Assembly: GCA_905221605.1 (NCBI GenBank) | Contig: CAJNDS010001202.1 | Span: 404,854-468,853, forward strand | DNA from: Symbiodinium natans | Taxonomy: Eukaryota; Sar; Dinophyceae; Suessiales; Symbiodiniaceae | DNA length: 64,000 nucleotides | Direction of reading: 5' to 3' | In this document: positions 45,080 to 55,617 of the stretch, piece by piece | Position numbering within the stretch: the stretch's first letter is position 1 | How the letters are laid out: every line of letters starts with the position of its first letter | Notes under the pieces: generated by a model | Database searches by the model: none | The model's input: the letters and a program-made list of their open reading frames with translations, nothing else | What the model was told of the DNA's origin: nothing | Translations under genes and position numbers: made by a program

Positions 45080-45158
45080 AGCCCTCAAACCTTTCCACGG
45101 CATCGGAGACGGCTTGCCTCCATGCTGCCTCCGGCCGCGCGGGGGCGCGCGGCCAGGA
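45080..45158 (-). CDS. Exon-like GC island
   Basis: After CTTCAGAG the minus strand reads INSWPRAPARPEAAWRQAVS then DAVERFEG, with high G/C third positions. The gene is unknown. Confidence 0.4.
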
Positions 45159-45683
45159 GTTGATCTCTCTGAAGCACCTGAGGACTGGCTGGTTCTTAGT
45201 AGGGTCTGGGGAATTAGGCCCCTGTGTAATCCCTTAAAGGGTAGTTATAGTGCCCTCAATCCCTCGTTCCCTACGCAATATTGGGGACGCTATTACGAAA
45301 AGATTTTCGGCTATTCAGGATTTTGGACTGACTGTTTGGTTTTTGTTTATTCAGGGGCCTCGATTGTTTGGGTGGGGGGGGGGGGGGTTACATTATTAAA
45401 GCAGGTCCAACATTAAGGACTAGGGGGAAAATGTGGATATAGGGGTTGGGGTGTTGAGGGTTCAGAGATTTGAGGGTTTAGGTTCTGAGGTTTAGGGTCC
45501 AGGGTCTTGTGGGGTTAGGGGTTTGAGGGTTTAGGGTTTTGAGGGTTTTGTGGTTTTGAGGGTTTTGAGGGCTTTGTTGCGAAAGCAAATCACGATGAGG
45601 ACTTTCCGAGGTGGAGGTGCCCCCAAAGGACGCTAACTTAAGAGTGAGGGTTGCATGCGTGGGACTGAGGTCGAGCCCCCAAT

Positions 45684-45748
45684 GTGTTGAGACCTTCCAT
45701 ACTGAATCCCCATGCGAATCTACCCCGGAGGAGCCCCGCATTCAGATA
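45684..45748 (-). CDS. Exon-like stretch
   Basis: After ACGTTCAAG the minus strand reads YLNAGLLRGRFAWGFSMEGL. Two other frames are open across the region, so support is moderate. Confidence 0.35.
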
Positions 45749-45894
45749 CTTGAACGTGTCGACTGCCGGCGGGTGTGGGGCATACGCACATGTTTGCTTA
45801 AACTCACACATGAATGCGTATATATGGTTCAGCGTCGAGCGTCCTGGGCCCCCCCCCCCCCCCTATCCCCCCCCCCCCAAGTCTACTCTACGGT

Positions 45895-46269
45895 CCCTAA
45901 ACCCTAAACCCTAAACCCTAAACCCTAAACCCTAAACCCTAAACCCTAAAACCTAAACCCTAACCCTAAACCCTAAACCTTAAGTCTTAAACCTTAAACC
46001 CTAAACCCTAAAACCCTGAACCCTAAACCCTAACCCTAAAACCAACCCCCAACCACACCACAGGGGGGGGGGGTATCATCTTAGTACCCCATCCGCGGGG
46101 AAAACCCTAAACCCTAAACCCTAAACCCTAAACCCTAAACCCTAAACCCTAAACCCTAAACCCTAAAACCCTAAAACCCTAAACCCTAAACCCTAAACCC
46201 TAAACCCTAAACCCTAAACCCTAAAACCCTAAAACCAACCCCCAACCACACCACAGGGGGGGGGGGGAT

Positions 46270-46320
<51 letters not shown>
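45895..46320. repeat. Duplicated CCCTAAA block with shared tail, ending in G45
   Basis: Two consecutive blocks, each a CCCTAAA array followed by the same AACCAACCCCCAACCACACC and ACAGGGG tail (about 46042-46075 and 46233-46270). The second ends in a run of about 45 G (46276-46320). Confidence 0.9.
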
Positions 46321-46323
<3 letters not shown>

Positions 46324-46544
46324 GCCGGGGCCGAATCATATATGTATGCGAGCCCTCTATTCGTTACTGCTACTATCAGATTTGGGGGGGGGCCTCTAAA
46401 GGGGCCTTAGGGTTGAAGACTTGTCGGGTGCTTCGGGCTTACGGCGCCGTGGGCTTTTCCCCTGGAGAAAAAAGCCGTGCTGGGCTTGGAATTAGGGCTT
46501 TTGAGGGCTTTGGGCTTTAGGTTTCGGGTTGTGAGGTTTCGGAG

Positions 46545-46688
46545 AATTCGGGTGCTTGGCAAGGCGCAGCCATCTCGAGCAAATGTGGGAGAGAGGGCGG
46601 GGTCTCGGAGCTCAAGGGGGGCAGCTGTCACACGACGTCCAGGGAAAGCAAGCAAGGCAATCAAAGCACCCTCCTCAAGATGGGGATG
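46545..46688 (-). CDS. Exon-like stretch, unknown protein
   Basis: After TTGGTAAAG the minus strand reads HPHLEEGALIALLAFPGRRV then TAAPLELRDPALSPTFARDG. Open for about 50 codons. The plus strand is open too, but is Arg/Ser-rich. The donor is not fixed. Confidence 0.4.
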
Positions 46689-47087
46689 CTTTACCAAAGC
46701 TTACCAAAGCTTGGCCCCTGAAAGTGGTGAGAAACCTGAAAGAACCAGAACATGAGACGGATCAGCTGCCCCGCTCCCTACAACTCGGCTCGTGAGCCCA
46801 AGCTTCGGGTTTCGACTGGCCGCTTGAGAGGGGCGCTTTTGAGGGCTGAGAAGGGATTTTTGGGGTTTGGGGTGTGGGGTTTAGGGTTTAGGGTTTAGGG
46901 GCGGTTTTGCGTTTCGAACTTCAACGAACCTGTTCCCGACGTATAGGGCTTGCACCAAAAGTAGGCTTTCTCTTTTGGAGGAGCTTCTCAGGGCCTGAAT
47001 ACAGGACCCAGCCCCACCCAACTATGAGGAATCAAAGTCTGGAAGCCATGGGCCAAACCTTCATCAAGCCCTAGAACCCTGAGCCCG

Positions 47088-47355
47088 AAGCCCTAAACCC
47101 TAAACCCTAAACCCTAAACCCTAAACCCTAAACCCTACACCCTAAACCCTAAACCCTAAACCCTAAACCCTAAACCCTAAACCCTAAACCCTAAACCCTA
47201 AACCCTAGCCCTAAACCCTAAACCCTAAACCCTCCCGCGCGCGTTTCGCAGATGGACATGGCTGGGACATGGATCCTTCGACTCGACTGGCGTTGGGGCT
47301 CGGAAGGCTGAAATCCCAAACCCTAAACCCTGAACCCTAAACCCTGAACCCTAAA
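47088..47355. repeat. CCCTAAA arrays around a short island
   Basis: About 20 units at 47088-47235 and a few at 47312-47355. The 75-bp island between reads as an exon on either strand (plus MDMAGTWILRLDWRWGSE; minus PSEPQRQSSRRIHVPAMSIC), so it is left uncalled. Confidence 0.8.
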
Positions 47356-47438
47356 CAGCCTAAAGCCTAAGCAATAGGGCAGGGCGGTCAAGTTCCGGGT
47401 TAAAGGGCGTTTGGGGTGGAGAGCGCTTCAAGCTGTCA

Positions 47439-49044
47439 CCGCTTCCGACCCCTGACATGATCCACGCGTCTTAAGGAGGAATCGCTATCTGAGTTCCGCC
47501 CTACTAAACAACAGGTAGGTGGGCCTAAAAGCCTTATAAAGCCCTCTAAACCAAAAAAATGTACCCCATAAACCCCATAAACCCCATAAATCCCATAACC
47601 CCTATAAAACCTATAAACCCCACAAACCCTGTAAAGCTTATAAATCCTACAAGACCCTATAAAGCCTGTAAACACCCATAAACCCTGCAAACCCTACAAA
47701 GCACTCTAACCCCCCCCCCCCAAAAAAAAAAAAAAAAAGAGATATATCCCATAAACCCCAAAGCCTACGAACCCTACAAAGCCCTCTCAACCCTTAACAA
47801 AAAAAAATATATATATATATATATATACCCTCCCATTAAACCCTACAAAGCCTATAACCCTACAAACCCTATAAAACCCACCCTAAACCCTAAACCCTAA
47901 ACCCTAAACCCTACAAACCCTGTAAAGGGCATAAGCTTCGGGGCCCCAACAGCTGGAAGCCTGCAGAGGGATCTTGCGGCTGTGCTGGGTCAGCTCAGAA
48001 CATGCGCCAGCACTCGACATACTGAAGGTTTAGGGTTTAGGGTTTAGGGTTTAGGGTTTAGGGTTTAGGGCTTAGGGTTTAGGGCTTAGGGCTTAGGGCT
48101 TAGGGCCTTTGGTGTTTAGGGTTTAAGGTTTAGGGTTTAGGGGTTAGGGTCCAGGGTTTAAAGTTGAACGCTAAACCTCGAAAACGTGCTGAACACTGAG
48201 CAGTTCAAGAAGCCACCCAGCTCTGCTATGCGCAGGGTGAAAGCAGCTGGGATGGGAAAACTTACACTGTACAGCTGAAGTCTTCATGCCGATCCTAAAT
48301 GCCTCAGCCCCCCTAAAATATGAGGGTGTTGTTGTCTACTGTAAGTAAGGCCTAAACCCTACACCCTAAACCCTAAACCCTAAACCCTAAACCCTAAACC
48401 CTAAACCCTAAACCCTAAACCCTAACCCCCAAACCCTAAACCCCAAACCCAAAACCTCAGAAACCCGAAGAAAACCCTTCTTCGAGGCCTAGGCCTTTCT
48501 TCACCTGTGCGAAAAAAAAACGATGTGCCTTTTTTCTACCACTTGCATAAGAACCCCCCCCCCCCCCCCCCCCCCAAAAAAAAATCAAAAAATTGTTCCT
48601 CCTAGTTTTGGGCAACTTAGGGGGGCTATCATTTATCTGTAGTTTTTTTTTTTGGGGGGGGGGGGGTCTTAGGCAAATAGGTTTCCTGAGGCCGCGCAGG
48701 CCCATCAGTCCAGCAAGTAGTTGCTCCTCCTCCGGCGCCTGGCCAGGGATGCTTCTGTGCCTTTTTTTGCTTGTGCTTTTTTGCTTGCTTTGTCTTGCTT
48801 CTTCTTTGCTCTTTGTTATTTTTCTTCACTTCTTCACTTCATTTTTGGGGGGGAGTGAGTGGGGGAGGGGTTAGTGGGGGAGGGGTTTAGGGTTAAGGGT
48901 TTTCAGGGTTTGGATTCTTTTTTGACTTGGGGGGGGGGGGGGGGGCCTTGGGGCGCTGAGAAGGGACTGGGAGACTTAAGGGCTTTACGGGCAAGGTGGA
49001 AAGCCGCCATCACCATCACTACTTTCTCATTGACATGTAGGTGG
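47439..49044 (-). CDS. Exons of an unknown minus-strand gene
   Basis: Exons: 48989-49044 (HLHVNEKVVMVMAAFHLA), perhaps about 48700-48830 (Lys-rich, for example KQDKASKKAQAKKGTEASLA), 48177-48274 (LYSVSFPIPAAFTLRIAELG), 47961-48021 (MSSAGACSELTQHSRKIPLQ; phase kept with the previous exon) and 47439-47508, ending in a stop in either usable frame (RNSDSDSSLRRVDHVRGRKR, TGA, or GGTQIAIPP, TAA). No family recognised. Telomere-like arrays sit between the exons (48030-48150, 48350-48460). The order and joining of the outer exons are unsure. Confidence 0.4.
48538..48681. mobile_element. Inverted-repeat element with C-A homopolymer ends
   Basis: The left end TTGCATAAGAA-C(n)-A(n) and right end T(n)-G(n)-TCTTAGGCAAATAG are inverted, with homopolymer tracts inside the terminal repeats. 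The outer sequence resembles family A (38672-38846). Confidence 0.6.
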
Positions 49045-49085
49045 CTTGGACTGTTGGGATCCCCTGTAACCAGGGTTTTGGGTTT

Positions 49086-49495
49086 AGGTTGGTTGGTTTA
49101 GGGTTTAGGGTTTAGGGTTTAGGGTTTAGGGTTTAGGGTTTAGGGTTTAGGGTTTAGGGTTTAGGGTTTAGGGTTTAGGGTTTAGGGTTTAGGGTTTAGG
49201 GTTTAGGGTTTAGGGTTTAGGGTTTAGGGTTTAGGGTTTTAGGTTTAGGGTTTTGGGTTTAGGGTTTAGGGTTTAGGGTTTAGGGTTTAGGGTTTAGGGT
49301 TTAGGGTTTAGGGTTTAGGGTTTAGGGTTTAGGGTTTAGGGTTTAGGGTTTAGGGTTTAGGGTTTAGGGTTTAGGGTTTAGGGTTTAGGGTTTAGGGTTT
49401 AGGGTTTAGGGTTTAGGGTTTAGGGTTTAGGGTTAGGGTTTAGGGTTTTGGGTTTTGGGTTTTGGGTTTTGGGTTTTGGGTTTAGGGAATAAAAA
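49086..49495. repeat. Longest TTTAGGG array, about 57 units
   Basis: Nearly perfect for about 350 bp, ending in five TTTTGGG units. Confidence 0.98.
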
Positions 49496-50118
49496 GGGCT
49501 CCCGTTTTTGGTTTAAGGTGGTGTTTACACGGGAACCTAAGACTACAAAAAGGGAAAAAGGGCCCACTGGGAGATCTAGTAAAGGAATCGTAGCGGAAAC
49601 ACTCTAAAGCTTGTCTTCATTTAGACATGACGGTTGCAAGGGCAGTCGGTCATGCAGACACCCCTTTCGGATTTCGGGTTTAGGTACCCTGAACGCTCCC
49701 CTGTCACTGCTAAAGAGGCCGGTCGGTGGGGCTTTGTATTAGAATAGGGCTTTGGGGGTAGATTGTGCTTTAGTTATATTAGGAACCCCCACACAGTAAT
49801 GATTGAGAATTGTTTAGGCCCTTCTAATAGATACCGTAAACGTCTCTGACTGCCTCGACTACAATACATGACAATTCATGCCGCAGCACGGCCCCATACA
49901 CAACGCAAGCGATCCAAGATTTCCTGCATGCGGGGCCGAAAAACTGATGCCAGAAACCCTGATCCGTCTCTTTTTTTGTTCAAGCTCTCCTGTGCTCCCG
50001 GTCTTTGCCGGTCTTTCAGGTGCCTAAGATCCAGGGGTCCTCTCACTGGCCTCATTTCTGCCGTAGCCTGAGGAAAGCATTTAGGGGTGTTATTTGGGGT
50101 TTGGGGTTTCTATGGTTT
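49496..50118. other. Spacer with one ambiguous exon
   Basis: 50021-50080 reads VPKIQGSSHWPHFCRSLRK on plus after GTCTTTCAG. The minus strand reads YGRNEASEDPWILGT with TGA after TTTCCTCAG. No decision is possible. Confidence 0.35.
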
Positions 50119-50213
50119 AACTGCTACTGCTACTGCTATTGCTACTGCTACGGCTACTACAACTGCTACAACAACTGCTACTGCAACTGCAACTGCTACT
50201 GCTATTGCTACTG

Positions 50214-50286
<73 letters not shown>

Positions 50287-50313
50287 CACTACCACTACCA
50301 CTACCACTACCCG
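50119..50313. repeat. CTA/CTG trinucleotide repeat
   Basis: Mixed CTG/CTA triplets, then about 26 pure CTA/TAC triplets, then CAC/TAC. Homopolymeric Tyr, Thr, Leu, Val and Ser frames result and are artefacts. Confidence 0.95.
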
Positions 50314-50878
50314 TGGACGCTTGAATCACAGCCCTAAACCCCTGAACTCTAAACCGTTGACCCTGAAACCGAGAAGCCCCAAAACCCTTCCAGCCTTCCA
50401 CCCTCACAGCCCTCAACCCATCAAGCCACACAAGGCTGCAAGCTTGATAAAGTCTAAAACCCTGAAACCCTAACTACATGCCCCACCATCGCCACACCAA
50501 ACCAAAAAAGAAATGAGATGATGACAAAGCACGAAACTCAGATCAATAAGAACAATAATAACAACAACATTAACAATCACAATACTCACAGCAAGAAGGA
50601 AATGGCACCAAGTCACCAAGCGCTCTGAGGCGGCTGGAGCCCTCAATCAACCTCAACTCCAAAAAGCCCTAAAGCCCCCTAAACTCTAAACGCCTAAAGT
50701 CCTAAAGCGCTGAACTCTAAACCCCTAAACTTCTAAACCCCTAATCCTAAAACCCTAAACCCTGAACCCTAAACCCTAAACACCGAACCCCTGAGGAGGC
50801 GGCTGGAGCCCTCCTGTGGTTAAGGCAGGCTCTGCTGGAGTTCTCCTGGAAACCCAGAGACTCCAACCCCCCTTACTC

Positions 50879-51030
50879 GAGGAATATACCTTAAGTTGCA
50901 AATAAGGAATCGACCTTACATTATAATTGAAGGATGTACCGTAAATTGTCATTACGGGATATACCTGAAATTATAATCAAGAGATACACCTTTAAATCAT
51001 AGCTAAGGAGGATGCCTGAAATTACAACAA
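50879..51030. repeat. Degenerate tandem repeat of about 26 bp, 6 copies
   Basis: Units of the type GGATATACCTKAAATTATAA plus 4 to 6 bases, each well diverged. The flanks hold two copies of GAGGCGGCTGGAGCCCTC (about 50624 and 50796). Confidence 0.7.
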
Positions 51031-51597
51031 GGAACCGCGCTCGATTTGGGATATACTCCTAGCTTAAGGGGTTGTGGAGTCTGCTGGGTCCGAGCTGTCG
51101 ACCGTAGGGTTGAGGGGTTTAGGAGTTTGCGGGTTTGGGTGTTTAGGGGTTTAGGGTTTTAGGGCTTTAGGGGTTTAGGGGTTATGGCTTGTTGGTGTTT
51201 GGGGTCAAAGGGTTCTTTAGGGTTTGGGGTTTAAGGCTTTGAAGGTTCTTTAAGGGTTCGGGGTTAGATTTGAAGGCTTCCGAGGGTTCAAGTTTGAGCG
51301 CGTGAGTTTGAAGTTAGTAAGTGGCCTACAAAGGGATACCATTGCAAAAACCCAGAGATGAGAGCACTTGCTGTCTTCGGAATTCCGCTTAAGGATCATT
51401 GTACAAGGCTTACGGTTCAGGGTTTGGGGGTCAAGGGCCCCGAATGCTGACTCAACTGCATGGCCACCTAGTTCAACTGCCAAAGTCCTGATTGTTCTTT
51501 CAACCTCATAACTTGGGTCGCCGGGTAGTTCTCTAAACTACGTTCCCTTTTTTAAGCCCCCAAAGTAATATGGCACGCATATAACAGGCACCAAGGG

Positions 51598-51894
51598 TCA
51601 GTTGCGAACGAGTTCGCAGTTGCTGTTCTGTCTGCAAGAGCTGGCCGACAAGTTGTCGCATTCCTGGGCTGCACTTAATGCTGCGCGACGGGTATGAGTA
51701 AACGCAACGGTAGATCACACACTTTAGGGCTTCGGGTCTCACCACCCAATGAAACATCTGGAGCAAGAGTCAAAGCCAAAGAAGTTCATCGGCTTCCCTT
51801 GGCACTTGTATCGGTATTGGTTGCCTCCTCCACGTCGCACGAGTTGGCAATTGCTGTTTTGATTGCAGGATGCGGGAGCCAAGCCATTGCATTC
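51598..51894 (-). CDS. Exons of a cysteine-rich protein (paralogue)
   Basis: Two minus-strand exons share the same acceptor, GCAGCCCAG or TCAGCCCAG, directly before GAATGC. 51739-51894 reads ECNGLAPASCNQNSNCQLVR then YKCQGKPMNFFGFDSCS and ends in TGA, or uses a GGTGAG donor. 51598-51663 reads ECDNLSASSCRQNSNCELVR and TGA. They are duplicates of one module and related to the C-terminus of the secreted protein at 53.0-53.7 kb, which ends LQCEGKPFNLVGDFDAC. They may be alternative last exons or remnants of a second gene copy. No upstream exon was identified. Part of the same DNA is also open in other frames. Confidence 0.6.
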
Positions 51895-52184
51895 CTGGGC
51901 TGAGCGCAAAATTTACTCTAAACCCTGCCTGTAAAAAGAGCCCTGGTCCAGGGTTTAGAAGCCCTAAAACACGAGCCCTGAACGACCGCCCAAAAAGAGC
52001 CTTAAACAAGGTGACGGCGCCTGTAAGAGGCCGTGTGACTGAACACATTCTGTGTTTACATTTTTCGCGTCGAGGGCTGAAAACCCAAGTAAAACACACA
52101 TTTTCGTGATCACCGCAGCATTTGCAGGGCTCGAAAACACTGAAGGGTTAGGTCATTTTTTCGGAAAATACATTTTCGCTCGAA

Positions 52185-52675
52185 GCCTGATCGTTTTTTT
52201 TGTTGTTTTTTCCCAGGGGGTCCTTTTTTTGAAGTTTTGGACGCGTTTTTTGCTCGAATTTGCGCTCTCGCCTAGGCGCGGGCACGTTTTGCTCATTCCC
52301 CATGGTGAACTTTCAAATGGCGATTTTCGGTTCGGGAAGTTTTTTCTGCGTTATGGCTCCGGCAGTTCAGGTTCGAAATAGTGCTCTCGCCACAGCGCAG
52401 GCATGATTTTCTGGAATTGTGCTTTGGTTGTAACCCAACAGGCTTGTGCACTGGATCCTGAAAGTGGCCTCAAGTTGATTCTTCTTCAGGGTTCAAGGTT
52501 CCAAGTTTAGGGCTCAGGTTTCAGGATTTGGGTTTGCACTGCTTGGACTATTCTTTTGGGTTTAAGGATCGTTTGTTTGTTGTGTTTTTTTCTAGGGGGT
52601 GTCGTTTTGAAGTTTCGGACACATTTTTTGCTTGAAATTGCGCTCTCGCCTAGGCGCGGGCGCGTTTTGCTTATA
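52185..52675. repeat. Dispersed direct repeat of about 115 bp
   Basis: Copies at about 52185-52300 and 52563-52675 share a T-rich segment and then GCGCTCTCGCCTAGGCGCGG. A partial third copy (TGCTCTCGCCACAGCGCAGG) lies near 52380. No gene seen from 51900 to 53010. Confidence 0.75.
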
Positions 52676-53012
52676 AACCCCGAATTAAACAGCAAGGGTT
52701 TAGGCCTTTGGGGATTAGGGGTTCAGGCTTTGGAGTTGCAGGTGTGAAGTCCCAAGTCACGTGATTACCCCCCCCCCCCAACCCCCCACCCTGAGCCCCA
52801 GAAATTGTGGTTACTCGCACGGCCTCTTAGAGGCGCCGTCTCCTTAAACAAATCCCAAACCCTAAACCCTAAATCCCAAAAAGGAGCCTAAACCCTCGAT
52901 CGAACAAGGAGAGAAACTCCCATCTTCGGGGGCTTTGGCTTAAGCCCGAAAAAGGCTGTAGGGTTTAGGGCTCAGTCCCTAAGACACGACTGTCGAATCC
53001 CCCTAAACATCT

Positions 53013-53692
53013 TCAGCAAGCGTCGAAGTCCCCAACCAGGTTGAAAGGCTTGCCTTCGCACTGCAAGTCATTCCATCCTCCTCCACCGTTCCATCCTCCT
53101 GAGCCTCCGCCATGCCAGAAGGCCCATGGGTTCCAAATGCAGCTGCTACTCGCCCTGCATGCCTGCAGGTCCTTGCCGCTACAAGGCTGTATGTAAGTAT
53201 CGATGTTGGACAAGGCTCTGCAAGGGGCAGAGCCAAATCCAATCTCCCTTGGATTGCCGCCTTGAGCATACGGCTCCCAAATACAGCCCTGGCTGGAGCA
53301 CGCTTGCCATTCTAAGCCTGCGCACTTCTGCATTTTCCACATGAAATTGCCCGTGGCCTTGCACGGGCCTGGGCCAAACCCCTGGCTTTTGTGGCTTTTG
53401 GACTCCTCCGCAAGAGCAGGGCCCTCCTTGCGGGCGCCAAGCTGTAGCAACTTCACTGCACACTCCTGCGTCGCACAGGCATCCTCATCAAGGCCCTGGG
53501 AGATCCTCAGTTGGGAAACTTCCCCTAAACCCTGCACCCCTAAGCCTAGCACCTGTGGAACTACTGTAAATATCGCCGAGTGGACGGCAACGAAAATGAC
53601 AGCAAAGATCTGTTGATTGCATCGAAGCTCATGTCTGCACTTGCACCCAAGATCAGAAGCCACGCCATCATAAGGACCACGGGGCGCCCCAT
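53013..53692 (-). CDS. Secreted cysteine-rich protein
   Basis: Exon 1 (53611-53692) opens with ATG and encodes MGRPVVLMMAWLLILGASAD, a clear signal peptide with a likely cut after ASA. Exon 2 (53013-53518, TGA) follows a GA-type donor and the acceptor GGGGAAG in phase 1. It carries two cysteine modules about 47 residues apart, GFGPGPCKATGNFMWKMQKC then CSSQGCIWEP, and GFGSAPCRALSNIDTYIQPC then CRASSSCIWNP. A Gly/Trp-rich linker and C-E-G-K-P-F-N-L-V-G-D-F-D-A-C follow. Cysteines are regularly spaced, which suggests a disulphide-linked extracellular or vacuolar protein. Related exons lie at 51.6-51.9 kb. An AG (53708-53709), 15 nt before the ATG, may accept a spliced leader. The 93-bp intron contains a TTTAGGG-like piece. 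No named family is recognised. The long frame reading past the start is a different phase. Confidence 0.7.
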
Positions 53693-53879
53693 GGCGAGAA
53701 CAGGAATCTAGGCCGAAGAGTAGCGCTGTTAACGTCGACAAGATGTCTTGGGCCGGGGACGAAGAAAAGCCGCTCCAAACAACGGCAACCACATGTAGCC
53801 GTAAACCCCAAATTTCTTACTATCAACCCCATGAATGACACCCCTGAGTCCTCCCAGAACCCTCTGGGACACCCTCTTC

Positions 53880-54118
53880 TGAAACCCTAGACCCTACACC
53901 CTACTACACCCTAAACCCCCGAGACCCGAACCCTGAACCCTAAACCCGAAACCCAAAGTATGGGGGTTTAGGGTTTAGGGTGGCGTTCTGCTAAAACGCT
54001 AACCCGGAAGCTTGTTTAGGGTTTAAGGTTTAGGGCTTAGTGGCTTTGAGGTTTTGGGCTGAACTTCCTAGCCCGAAAGGGGCTAACCTTTGCAGTTGGA
54101 GTTGTGGTCGGATTACCC
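53880..54118. repeat. Short CCCTAAA and TTTAGGG patches
   Basis: Degenerate units on both strands, in a gene-free stretch. Confidence 0.7.
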
Positions 54119-54226
54119 AAAGGCTCCATGTACCCATTTAGTAGGTACTTAGGCCTTAAAGGGGTTCTTGCATAGGTACTTTGGGCCCTAAGGATCAAAA
54201 CTACTATATGGGTACATGGAGCCTTA
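54119..54226. mobile_element. 108-bp inverted-repeat element
   Basis: AAGGCTCCATGTACCCATTT...GTAG at the left faces CTAC...ATGGGTACATGGAGCCTTA at the right. About 25 bp match almost perfectly. No coding capacity. Confidence 0.75.
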
Positions 54227-54391
54227 GGGATTATACAAGCCCCAAGACTAGGCTTTGAAGTAACCAGGGAGAAAGATGCATAGACTTTTATTTCATTATG
54301 GTTCCGTGAGGAAAAAAGTATGGTACTCCGAAGCCCAGAAAATGTTAAAGGTTACCTACCCAGCCCCTGAGGAAGGGTTCCTAAGACGCGA

Positions 54392-54515
54392 TTATCAAGC
54401 CCCCCCCACCCCCCACCCCCCACCCCACCACACCTCGCTGCTGTTGAGCAGCACGTGGAACACGCTATTATCAAGCCCCCCCCCCTCTCACCACACCCCG
54501 CTGTTGTTGGGGAGC
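54392..54515. repeat. Tandem duplication of about 75 bp
   Basis: ATTATCAAGCCCCCCC, CACCACACC and CGCTG(C/T)TGTTG are repeated once. Confidence 0.75.
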
Positions 54516-54929
54516 ACCCCAAACTGATGGTTGGGACCAGGGTCCAGGGTTTTGGCTTCCGGGCAGACTCTCTAAACACTGAATCACTGACTCCTAACAG
54601 GCTCCTAAACCACTAAGAAAGTGTGACTATTGGGCGTTTTGCTGTAGGGTTAGGGGACTTCGGGGCTGCAGATTCAGGGCTTGCAGTCCAAGATTTTCCA
54701 AAACTTCCGTTTCTGGGGAGTGGGCCGGAGGAGTGAGGTCTGCAGGACGTGGAGTTGATCTACTTTTATGGGGCTTGTAGGGTTTAGGGTTGTAGTGTTG
54801 TAGGGTTGTAGGGTTTAGGGTTTCGGGTTTAGGGTTTCGGGTTTAGGGTTTAGGGTTTAGGGGCTTCCCTGGAGTGTTGAGTCGGGGTTTGGGTGCCCCA
54901 AAAGCAGCAAAACCTGAATCGCCCAATGC

Positions 54930-54986
54930 CTGCAGCAGGCGCGCAGGTCAGCGAGGCTCCATCGCGACTCGTGGGTGGGGCTCTGC
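54930..54986 (-). CDS. Exon-like GC island
   Basis: After GTGCCAG the minus strand reads QSPTHESRWSLADLRACC with a GC donor. The plus strand is also open, so the strand is unsure. Confidence 0.3.
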
Positions 54987-55267
54987 CTGGCACTTTTGGG
55001 ATGCTTAGAAAGGGTTTGGGGTTTGGGGTTTAGGGTTTAGGGTTAGGGTTTTGCAGCCTGAAGACCTAAACCCTGAGCCCTTTTGAGTGCCTTAAGCCCG
55101 GATGGAGCTTGATGCTGAATGTCGTCACCCTCTCGCAATCATGGCTATGCTTTAGGGCACCTCCTCTTGGTGCACCCTTGATAGAACCTCCCCCCTCCCC
55201 CCTTAAACCCTGATTCCGCTAAACCCCGACACCCAAACAAAAGCCTTATAAACCCTAAAACCCCTAA

Positions 55268-55540
55268 ACCCCTGCACCCTAAACCAAAGCATTAACCCCC
55301 TTAAACCCCTAAACCCTACACCCTCAAACAAAGCATTAACCCCCTTAAACCCTTAAACCCCTACACCCTAAACCAAAGCATTAGCTCCCTTAAACGCCTA
55401 AACCCCTACGCCCTAAAACCAAAGCATTAACCCCCTTAAACCCCGAAACCCCTACGCCCTAAACCAAAGCATTAACCCCCTGGCCCCTTAAACCCCGAAA
55501 CCCCTACACCCTAAGCCAAAGAATTGAACCATAAAACCCC
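55268..55540. repeat. Higher-order repeat of about 55 bp
   Basis: About five units, each ACCAAAGCATTAACCCCCTT plus CCCTAAA-like segments. A plain CCCTAAA array follows to 55605. Confidence 0.85.
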
Positions 55541-55617
55541 TAAACCCTAAACCCTAAACCCTAAACCCTAAACCGTAAACCCTAAACCCTAAACCCTAAA
55601 CCCCCTACATAGCTTAC

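Noticed and set aside
50005-50473. Tyr-, Thr-, Leu-, Val- and Ser-homopolymer proteins
   Set aside because: Translation of a triplet repeat.
53003-53792. 259-codon uninterrupted frame as one protein with a GTG start
   Set aside because: A different phase upstream gives ATG plus a textbook signal peptide that splices in phase to the cysteine modules. The long frame passes through a TTTAGGG-like intron.
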